From assembly GCA_037447655.1 (NCBI GenBank), contig JBBHKE010001799.1, positions 92,128-104,868 on the forward strand: DNA of 12,741 nt, given 5' to 3'. This stretch comes from Zygnema cylindricum. Its lineage: Eukaryota > Streptophyta > Zygnematophyceae > Zygnematales > Zygnemataceae. Positions 1-5,964 of the stretch are shown piece after piece. Positions within the stretch are counted from its first letter, which is position 1. The number at the start of each line of letters is the position of its first letter. The translations under genes were made by a program, and so were the position numbers. The notes under the pieces were generated by a model. The model had not been told where the DNA came from and did not search any database. It saw only the letters and a program-made list of their open reading frames with translations.

Positions 1-64
1 TGACAATCTCATTTTGTCTTCAACTGAATTCAGTGAATCTGCGGTGTTTGTTTTGTCGTTGCAG

Positions 65-134
65 AAAAAATACACATTATTATATCCTGCAGCTTTTTAT
101 GACACCAGTGCTGGTACCACCTATATCATTGGAG
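65..134 (+). CDS. Exon of the stalked surface-protein gene (first visible)
   Basis: A T-rich tract ending TTGTCGTTGCAG (acceptor AG at 63-64) precedes an open frame reading KKYTLLYPAAFYDTSAG then TTYIIGG. The exon ends at a near-consensus donor, GGAG|GTGAGG, at 134/135, after the first base of a Gly codon, so the following intron is phase 1. A second possible acceptor (CCTGCAG, AG at 91-92) would start the exon at 93, also in phase 1, and would make it a symmetric 14-codon module. The frame can also be read straight through the donor to a stop at 296-298, which is listed separately. The frame has no ATG in the window, so the exon is internal. Confidence 0.5.
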
Positions 135-3056
135 GTGAGGGGGTTGTAACACATGGCTCTGGGCTTCTTCCCTTCTCTACACTCTTCTTTGCTGTGAGAG
201 TCAACAACGCCAATGTCGATGATGTGCTGTTTTTGAGCCAGGAGAAACTGTACAATATGTCAACAACACCAGCTAAAGTAGTTGACACTCAGTCCTAAAT
301 CACTGTTATTCGTTTTGAATTTTGCGTTTATGCTAATTTTCTGTTTTGTAATTTTCTCTAACAGTCATGAACAAAGACGCTCAATTGAAATTATCTGCTT
401 TCTAGACTTTTTTGTTATTCTGACAATGGAATTGACATATTTTTATCTGTAAGGGACTCCTTGGTTTTCCGGGTGTGTCCAATTAGGGTCATGGCTCCAA
501 AACTTCGAAATTTTGCATGAGATATTAAACGAGGCAGCATTGGACGCGAGAATTGGGTGGTATCCAGTCAACTGTATGTTTATTTGACTTTGTTCTCATT
601 GTTTTCCCTATTTTATTCGATAAGTAGGTTTTATTATTTTAGTAAATTATCGTCATTCTTTCTTTTTCTCATTTCTGTTATATCGAGGAGGTTTTGGGAG
701 TTTCTCTGGGGAAAAAGTACTCACCGTTTCAGAAAATTTGTCGTTTAGAATGCTGTTTGGAACCTTCATTTTTCGACTTGTTTGTATTATATCTTCACTG
801 TTACTTTTGGCCTTGTGAGGAAGAGTTTTTTTTTGGATTGGGAAAATGTATCAGGTACCACCGGAAAAGTGCTGTATCCTAACGGTACAAATGGAGATGT
901 CGTTGTCAAATACCCCACGACTACATCAGGTAGTTCTTGTACTCTAATTTGTGTGGATTGGGCTGACTAATTGTGTCAACTTTTGCATTCGTAAGTTGTT
1001 GTAAATGAATGTTATTTAAAATTTGCCCGGCCAGTAAAGTCAGACAGTTCTGTCTTTACCGCTTTTTGTTAAGTTTATGAATGGAACATTGTGGTCCGTA
1101 TGAAATTCTATCATATCTCAAATGTATCTGCGTTGATTTCTGCAAATTTTGTGACGCCCGCAATTTGCTGGAGACTGAAACTGTACTGTTTTCTGTCCGT
1201 CACAGATTTTAATTTGTTTTCGTTTTTGGTTGCTTTTTTTGATCCTCTGTTAAAAGGCGTGAAATGAAGATGTCGTGCCTGAAACGAAGGTTTTTTTTTT
1301 TTTTTTGCATTCTTGTCTCGAAATTGCTTGTTTTCTTGCTTCACGTGTGAATGAAAACAGAAGGAGTTTGTTTGTGACGTTTCCCTGGGATGTGACATGG
1401 CCTGAGTTGTGACGTTAGTCTCTGTGACGTGACAGGTGTGCGCCCTCCAGCTCCTCCGAGTCCTCCGCCATCGGCGCCAGGCTCCTCCCCCGGCCCATCC
1501 CTCCCATCCCCCTCCTCTGGTCTGAACTCTTGGATCTCTTTCTCTCTCCCTCTTTCCGTTCCTTGCTCTCCCCCTCTTGCCCCTGCCCATCCCACTCTTG
1601 CTTTCGCTTCCGCTTCAACACGCTGTCTTCCCCTCCCTCTCACACCTCTCTCTCCCTCTCCCCCGCTCTCCTTGTTCCTCCCTCCTCTGTCCTCCTCTCC
1701 TTCCTACAGTATCAATCTCATCTCTGCAAATATGGTGATGTGGTTCGATCAGTGTGTGTCTTTCATGTTGGGAGTGCTTTGTTGTAAATTTGTAGAACCT
1801 TGTCAACAAGACAACATTCTGGCTCAAATGAAATTCTATCATATCTCTGTTGTATCTGCATTGATTTCTGCATTTTTTTTGTGACGCTCGCAATTCGCTG
1901 TAGGGTTTTCTGTTCTTTATTTGCTTTTGTTGAACCTGTGTAAAAAGTCGTGACGTGCCTGAAACGAAGGTGTTTTTCTTACCTTTTTTTATTCGCAATT
2001 CGAATTTGTATGTTTTCTTGCTTCACTTGCGAATGAAAACAATAAGAGTTTGTTGTGAAGTTTCCTTAGGATGACATGGCCTGAGTTGTGACGTTTGTCT
2101 CTGTGACGTGACAGGTGTGCTCCCTCCAGCTCCTCCGAGTCCTCCGCCATCGCCGCCACGCTCCTCCCCCAGCCCATCCCCTCCACTCCCCTCCTCTGGT
2201 CTGTACTCTTGGACCACTCTCTCCCCACTTTCCGTTCCTTGCTCTCACCCTCCTGCCCCTTCCCATCCCTCTCTTGCATTCGATTCCGCTTCCACAACCT
2301 CTCTTCCCTTCCCTCCCAACCTCTATCTCTCCCTCTCCCTCGCTCTCCTATCAAACTCATCTATGCAAATATGGTCATGTGGTTCGATCGGTGTGTGCTC
2401 TCATGTTGGGAGTGCTTCGCTTGGGTTCGCTGTACATAGTTTGTAGTTTCTCTCGTTAGTACGGTCGTCATACATTCAGTTCAGGGTGGTTTTCTTGGAA
2501 ATTTTTCTTGTGTAACGATAGATTGTCTTTTAAAAGATTGGGTATATGAATATCTTCGTAGTTGTTATGTATTGCATCTCATAGTAATAGTGGTCGACAT
2601 CGGCTATGACATTGATGTCCTTAATAATCAAATGGTTTAGTTTTGTACTATGAATTGGTATTTTGTATACTATGCTATCCTATGATGCTATACATTGCTC
2701 CAGCATGTTGTATACTATTCTGTTCTATGTTCTCTATTGTATACTATGTTATATTATACTCTATATTATTATGTAATATTCAACGAGACCTTGGCACAGA
2801 ATGCTTGTATAGCCGTAATAAATGTTATAGGTGCATCCTGCCCTTTACTTTCTCTCTTTTGTTTTAACATTAGATGTATTTTATTTTTTGGATTCTTGAT
2901 TTCTGGTTACCATATGAGGAGCTTTCTTATTGTGTAAGTTAGTTTTTTATGACCTTTTCATTTTTGTTTGTTTTTGTTGTGGCTGCAGCTGCTCAGAATT
3001 CCATTGAGATTACCATTTTGCTTCTCTCCGTTCTTTTTGGGCTTCTCGGAGTTTGA
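65..3056 (+). CDS. 3' part of a multi-exon gene: probable secreted, stalked, C-terminally anchored surface or wall protein
   Basis: This gene model joins exons 65-134, 855-929, 1436-1519, 2115-2198 and 2989-3056. Every internal junction is phase 1: each upstream exon ends in the single base G and the next supplies two bases, recreating Gly (GGT) or Ala (GCT). The deduced protein reads: a YDTSAGTTYIIGG segment, a Gly/Thr-rich segment (YPNGTNGDVVVKYP), two 28-residue Pro/Ser stalks, then a hydrophobic tail of about 14 residues ending at TGA 3054-3056. Uniform phase-1 symmetric exons are typical of shuffled extracellular modules. A Pro/Ser stalk followed by Ser-Ser-Ala-Ala and a short hydrophobic end resembles GPI-anchor signals of arabinogalactan-type proteins, which is inference. 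The YDTxxGxxYIIGG segment is faintly kelch-like, too short to assign. The 5' part lies outside the window. No AATAAA lies close downstream. Exon choice was made by eye without transcripts. Confidence 0.5.
135..298 (+). CDS. Possible read-through alternative C-terminal end of the first exon
   Basis: If the donor at 135 is not used, the frame stays open for 54 more codons and ends at TAA 296-298. The peptide is well mixed (LPFSTLFFAVRVNNANVDDV, then LFLSQEKLYNMSTTPAKVVD) and does not resemble T-rich intron translation. It may be a real coding extension, an alternative last exon, or an exon using a later donor such as GTAGTT at 278. A strong acceptor follows (branch-like TGCTAAT near 330, pyrimidine tract, AG at 363-364), so an intron of about 87 bp from 278 to 364 is also possible. 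That join gives a stop within two codons in phase 0. The alternatives cannot be separated without RNA data. Confidence 0.3.
299..854 (+). other. T-rich intron sequence (intron 1, distal part)
   Basis: This is strongly T-rich sequence without convincing coding potential, between the exon ending at 134 (or an alternative exon ending up to 298) and the exon at 855. It contains an unusually good internal 3' splice site: branch-like TGCTAAT, a pyrimidine tract TTTTCTGTTTTGTAATTTTCTCTAACAG, and AG at 363-364. A cassette or terminal exon at 365 is possible, but its frames are short: phase 1 stops at 402-404 and phase 2 after about 28 codons. The true acceptor for the next exon has a T run near 826-835 and AG at 853-854. 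Confidence 0.4.
855..929 (+). CDS. Symmetric phase-1 exon: Gly/Thr-rich module
   Basis: This 75-nt exon lies between acceptor TATCAG (AG at 853-854) and donor CAG|GTAGTT (GT at 930-931). It begins with the last two bases of a Gly codon and ends with the first base of the next, so it is 25 codons, phase 1 to phase 1, and could be gained or lost without shifting the frame. It encodes TTGKVLYPNGTNGDVVVKYP followed by TTTSG. The NGT in this stretch is an N-glycosylation sequon, which fits a secreted protein. Coding quality is clearly above the surrounding T-rich DNA. Confidence 0.5.
1085..1797. repeat. Tandem duplication, copy A (contains one stalk exon)
   Basis: About 710 bp, from AACATTGTGG to TTTGTAG, is repeated with many small indels at 1813-2446. 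Shared landmarks in order are: ATGAAATTCTATCATATCTC, GCCTGAAACGAAGGT, GTTTTCTTGCTTCAC, the 42 bp before the exon (41 of 42 identical), the 84-nt exon, a long C/T-rich intron start, GCAAATATGGT and TGTGGTTCGATC, and CATGTTGGGAGTGCTT. Intron, exon and intron were therefore duplicated together, which produced the second stalk exon. Confidence 0.85.
1436..1519 (+). CDS. Symmetric phase-1 exon: Pro/Ser-rich stalk module 1
   Basis: This 84-nt exon (28 codons) lies between acceptor GACGTGACAG (AG at 1434-1435) and donor CTCTG|GTCTGA (GT at 1520-1521). It is phase 1 at both ends. It encodes VRPPAPPSPPPSAPGS, SPGPSLPSPSSG. SPPPS and SPSP-type sequence is typical of hydroxyproline-rich or O-glycosylated stalks in plants, green algae and several protists. 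The acceptor lacks a strong pyrimidine tract, but its upstream 42 bp is almost identical in the duplicate. The downstream intron begins with about 190 bp of nearly pure pyrimidine, which also stays open in this frame, so the exon end rests on the donor and on comparison with copy B. Confidence 0.55.
1520..2114 (+). other. Intron between the two stalk exons
   Basis: The intron runs from GTCTGA to GTGACAG. Its first ~190 bp are C/T-rich (CCCTCT-like units) and the rest is T-rich. A strong-looking acceptor, CCTCTCCTTCCTACAG (AG near 1708), exists only in copy A and is lost in copy B, so it is probably not a conserved exon boundary. B-box-like GGTTCGATC occurs in both copies, but no tRNA-like fold surrounds it. 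Confidence 0.45.
1813..2446. repeat. Tandem duplication, copy B (contains the second stalk exon)
   Basis: About 634 bp parallels copy A (1085-1797) with shorter spacers. The copies start at AACATTCTGG and end at TTTGTAG. Similarity is patchy in the T-rich and C/T-rich parts and highest from about 2071 through the first half of the exon. Confidence 0.85.
2115..2198 (+). CDS. Symmetric phase-1 exon: Pro/Ser-rich stalk module 2
   Basis: This 84-nt exon is flanked by acceptor GACGTGACAG (AG at 2113-2114) and donor CTCTG|GTCTGT (GT at 2199-2200). It encodes VLPPAPPSPPPSPPRS, SPSPSPPLPSSG. It differs from module 1 by 8 substitutions and no indel, while the flanking introns carry many indels. The frame has therefore been kept. 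Joined to the last exon, its final G becomes part of an Ala codon, giving PSSAAQNS before the hydrophobic tail. Confidence 0.55.
2199..2988 (+). other. Intron before the terminal exon
   Basis: The intron opens with about 150 bp of pyrimidine-rich sequence, becomes A/T-rich, and ends in a strong tract, TTTTTGTTTGTTTTTGTTGTGGCTGCAG. It holds an AT-rich degenerate repeat near 2664-2780 and an AATAAA at 2817-2822, which could allow premature polyadenylation. No convincing exon is seen inside it. Confidence 0.4.
2664..2780. repeat. Degenerate TATACTATG minisatellite
   Basis: GTATACTAT or close variants recur about every 30-45 bp, with intervening CTATGYTATNYTAT-type sequence. The tract gives spurious Tyr/Ile/Leu-rich open frames. 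Confidence 0.45.
2989..3056 (+). CDS. Terminal exon: hydrophobic C-terminal tail
   Basis: A textbook 3' splice site (long T/G tract then GGCTGCAG, AG at 2987-2988) precedes a phase-1 frame reading [A]AQNSIEITILLLSVLFGLL then GV and TGA at 3054-3056. The last ~16 residues are uninterrupted hydrophobics. Positioned right after a Pro/Ser stalk with no charged residues after the hydrophobic run, this fits a GPI-attachment signal, with small residues S-S-A-A as a possible omega site, or a tail anchor. The phase match with the stalk exons is the main reason for choosing this exon. An unrelated short frame is possible. Confidence 0.5.
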
Positions 3057-3127
3057 TTATTAATTTTGGAGTTCGATTATTTATTTCGGAGTTCAATTTT
3101 TATTTTTGGAGTTTGATTATTTATAGC
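3048..3127. repeat. 20-bp tandem repeat, four copies, beginning in the final codons
   Basis: Four consecutive 20-bp units start GGAGTTTGATTATT, GGAGTTCGATTATT, GGAGTTCAATTTTT and GGAGTTTGATTATT (3048, 3068, 3088, 3108). Unit 1 contains the Gly-Val-stop codons of the terminal exon. Later units are 3' UTR. Confidence 0.85.
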
Positions 3128-3407
3128 TGTGTCTAGGGTGACATAAAGAGGGGCCTCCAATCTGTATACTTGGATGTCTTGAGAAAGATATTCATTTCTT
3201 AATTTATAAAAGAGGCACGTGGGGCTGCTTTGGCCGACTCACGCAGTCTTGTTTTGCATTCTTCAAGTTGTGAAGCCAATGTGCAATAGTGTACGGATTG
3301 ATTTTATGACATTTTACGCATTCATTTGACACGCCTCTTTATCGCTTGAAATCCTGTCACCATTTCTATTGCGGAACTTTTAACACTCCCTATCCACACC
3401 CCGCGGC
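3128..3407. other. Probable 3' UTR and intergenic sequence
   Basis: Mixed-composition sequence without a convincing ORF, RNA gene or nearby AATAAA. The polyadenylation site of the upstream gene may use another signal. Confidence 0.4.
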
Positions 3408-3843
3408 CTTCCTCTCATCTCTCCCCCTCTCCCTCGCCCCTCCCCCTACCACCACTCGTTCCCCTTTGACTTTCCTACTCTAAGTATCCCTTTCCTCTCT
3501 TCTCCGTCCCTCACCCTCTCCCTGTCCCAGTCCCTTCCCATCTCCTTCTCCCTCTCCCTCTCGCTCTGCCGCTCCCTTTCCCTCTTCCTCTCCCTCTCCC
3601 TCTCCCTTTCCCTCTCCTTCTCTTTCTCCCTCTCCCTCTGTCTCCCTCTCCCCCCCTCCCCCTTGTCATTCCTTTCCTCCCCCTCACCTTCTCCCTCTCC
3701 CTTTCCCTCTCCCTCTCCGTTTCCCTCCCTCCCTCCCTCCCTCCCTCTCTCCCTCTTTCGCTCCCACTCCCCTTTCCCTCTCTTACTCCCGCAACTGCTT
3801 CCGCTCCCTACCTTCCTCTCTCCCTCTCCCTCTCCCTCTCCCT
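3408..3843. repeat. 436-bp pyrimidine tract (CCCTCT/CCCT-type)
   Basis: The + strand is almost entirely C and T, in CTCCCT, CCCTCT and CCCT units with rare interruptions (e.g. GTCATT near 3664, TCCCGCAACTGC near 3787). The complementary strand is nearly pure purine. Such tracts can form triplex (H-DNA). It compositionally resembles the pyrimidine-rich intron starts at 1520 and 2199 and may be an expanded relative. The open frame here is low complexity and is not called a gene. Confidence 0.9.
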
Positions 3844-4112
3844 GACGTTAGGACTTTCAAGTATTCTTCCAGTACAATAAAACGCTGGAGTACAAATACG
3901 AACATTGTTTCTCACTAACACAAAAGTATACATCGAACAGGCAAGTGTCACTGTCACGTGTATTGCAAGAAAAACAATTGTTAAGTTAATAACGGTTGAA
4001 TATCACGACCAAAATTAAGTGTAGACAGACAAAACTATTTTTCAACAGACTATTGAAGCAACTTTAGAAGCAGAAGCATATCCTTCCTACGGCTGTACAA
4101 CGGTAGTCAACA
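3844..4112. other. Non-coding or unassigned
   Basis: Nothing convincing is seen. One AATAAA occurs at about 3876 on the + strand. Confidence 0.4.
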
Positions 4113-4652
4113 TTATTTAAATCTGTGAGATCCTACTCCGGGATTGGACACGAGCCTTTCTGTTACCATATCCTTTCGTTTGTCTTGTCTATGTAAATCA
4201 GAAAACATCGGATTCCAACAGAATTGAAACAACAAAAAAACAAGAAATGGAGGAACCAAAAACTGAAGACAATCCGCGTTTTTCATCCATGTACGAAACA
4301 GATTCTCAGCGTTTCGCGATGATACGGACGAAATCAATAGAACGAAATTTTTTAATATACTGGTTCTTAGATAGTGTGGCTCGATTTCGTCACGCGTGAC
4401 GACGAGCATTTTTTTTCATTTAATTTCAATTGATCTTTTTACGTCGGTTCGTTTTATTATTGTGTACAAAGTTAATTTCGTTTCGTGCGTTTTGATATTT
4501 TCGTACAAGACTTGCAGTACTTTCAGTTTAAAGAGGATTCGTTTCAATTTGCGTCTAAGTTCAATGTAACGCAGTAATTGTTGGCTCTTGTAGTCTTTAA
4601 ATGTTCTATTTTCTTTTTTTTTTACCCCATTGTACTTTGATGCTTTTTCCAT
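4113..4652 (-). pseudogene. Unrecognised interrupted ORF (single in-frame TGA)
   Basis: On the - strand a frame starts at ATG 4652-4650 in a favourable context (G at -3, G at +4) and gives 78 very Lys-rich residues (MEKASKYNGVKKKENR..., ...LRRKLKRILFKLK...). It ends in TGA at 4418-4416. The same frame resumes after AAA AAA at an ATG (4409) and runs 98 more codons to 4113. About 180 codons are thus open except for one TGA next to an A8 run. No family is recognised. It may be a broken or two-part gene, or chance in A/T-rich DNA. There is no clear poly(A) signal beyond 4113. Confidence 0.22.
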
Positions 4653-4950
4653 CGCACTTTCTGTAATAAAGTTTTCCTTAGACCACTAAATTTCAATATC
4701 CAACGTGCTCTCGTCGTGGAGCTCACGTAACGACAAAAAGTGACTGTCTGCAACACTTTTAGTTACATGTGGTTGCCGCAGTTTTGTTACCGTAAACGTT
4801 CTCCAGCCGTGTGAATTGCAAATTTGATTATGACGGTTGACGTTCGCAAGCGCGGCAAAAGTTTAAGCGATTGAAACAATGTTTTGAAAGTCAAAGCTGT
4901 TGTCCAACCGATTGGCCGTCAAATTTAGACTCAACAGTACTTTAAGACAA
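4653..4950. other. Unassigned intergenic sequence
   Basis: No convincing ORF. A + strand AATAAA lies at 4665-4670 with no supported gene upstream of it on that strand. Confidence 0.4.
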
Positions 4951-5110
4951 TTCCCGCTACTATGTACCTCCGGATCTAAAACTTTCGTCTTCTTCCCCAC
5001 TACACGCCATTTCCTACTTCCCGCTACTATGTACCTCCGGATCTAAAACTTTCGTCTTCTTCCCCACTACACGCCATTTCCTACTTCCCGCTACTATGTA
5101 CCTCCGGATC
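4951..5110. repeat. 67-bp perfect tandem repeat, 2.4 copies
   Basis: Units start at 4951, 5018 and 5085 (TTCCCGCTACTATGTACCTC...). The first two copies are identical over 67 bp. The third is cut after CCGGATC at 5110, where GC-rich sequence containing GCGGCCGC begins. The identity implies recent duplication. Its position about 0.9 kb upstream of the retroelement-like ORF would suit tandem 5' promoter monomers, as in some LINEs, which is inference. Confidence 0.95.
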
Positions 5111-5159
5111 CGGCCTGCGGCCGCTTCCAACCGCACGAACACCGGCAAAACCATAGGTG

Positions 5160-5444
5160 CGACCCCCCTATGGCATTACCGGCCACTCCCCCCCCCCTCC
5201 CATGAATCGCCAGACTCCCCGTCCCCCCATATAGCGAGTTTATCATACACGCGCGCGCGCGCGCACACACACACACACACAAACAAAAAAAAAAAAAAAA
5301 AAAAAAAAAAAACAAACAATTATTCCAACCCCCCCCCCCCCCCCCCCTCCTCCCCCCCTTATACCCCTTACACACCAGACAACCGATACTTAAACCCTCT
5401 TCCTCCTTCCTTTACCCCCTCCCCCCCCTCTCTCTCCCCCCCCC

Positions 5445-5476
<32 letters not shown>

Positions 5477-5651
5477 ATCTGTTTTGACATTTCCCTCTCC
5501 CCCCCCTCCATACCCCCCCCACACCCAAAAACCGATACTCGAATTCCCCTTCCCCCCCCCCCCCCCCCCCCCCCCCTTCCCCTCTCTCAACCTGCCCTTT
5601 CCCTTTCAAACAAAAAAAATAAAAAAAAAATAATAATAATAATAATTAATA

Positions 5652-5686
<35 letters not shown>

Positions 5687-5820
5687 ATAATAAGCATAAT
5701 CATAATCATAAATAAGTAAATAAATCTCCCCCCCTCCCCCCTCTTATACCCTTTGCACACCCAAAAACCGATACTTAAACACACACACACCCACTCACTC
5801 AACCAAAAAAAAAAAAAAAT
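5160..5820. repeat. Compound microsatellite block (C, A, CG, CA, TA, TAA runs)
   Basis: Contents include a (CG)n(CA)n stretch at about 5250-5280, A28 at 5285-5312, C19 at 5329-5347, A30 at 5446-5475, C25 at 5552-5576, an A/TAA-rich stretch at 5607-5650, (AT)14 at about 5655-5682, and a CA stretch then an A run near 5780-5819. The open frames across it are low-complexity artefacts. The C runs could form G-quadruplex or i-motif structures. Confidence 0.95.
5359..5780. repeat. Three interspersed ~36-bp units among the microsatellites
   Basis: A complex core recurs at 5359-5395, 5509-5543 and 5744-5780: ATACCC, then CACACC, then (C)AAAAACCGATACT followed by TAA or CGAA. C/T runs precede each copy. 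The spacer microsatellites differ (A/C runs against TA/TAA), so the block looks like an old tandem array whose spacers expanded independently. Confidence 0.75.
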
Positions 5821-5964
5821 TAAACATCAATTCTTTCCTCCTCACCTCCTGGTTCCTTCCCACTACCATTTTCAACATCTATTTCCCGTGGTTACTTTCC
5901 CCCTTCCCACTTTCCCTTTCCTCTCCCTCTCACAATTCTCATACATCACCCTCATTCAATAACT

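Noticed and set aside
1111-1643. Several long - strand frames rich in Arg/Glu/Gly
   Set aside because: They are complements of the pyrimidine-rich exon and intron DNA (poly-purine codons) and recur in both duplicate copies (also 1989-2360) only because of the shared composition.
1738-1760. GGTTCGATC as a tRNA B-box (also near 2371)
   Set aside because: There is no complete B-box, A-box or cloverleaf around either copy.
1429-1884. Reading the stalk exon on through the C/T tract as one 151-codon protein
   Set aside because: Beyond the GT at 1520 it becomes Leu/Ser/Pro low complexity that is not alignable in frame with copy B (indels), unlike the 84-nt exon.
5104-5124. GGATCC and GCGGCCGC sites as a cloning-vector junction
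   Set aside because: No other vector sequence is recognisable, and the flanking 67-bp repeat runs smoothly into it.
5096-5719. 207-codon + frame rich in Pro, Lys and Ile
   Set aside because: It is a translation of C, A and TA/TAA microsatellites; composition alone keeps it open.
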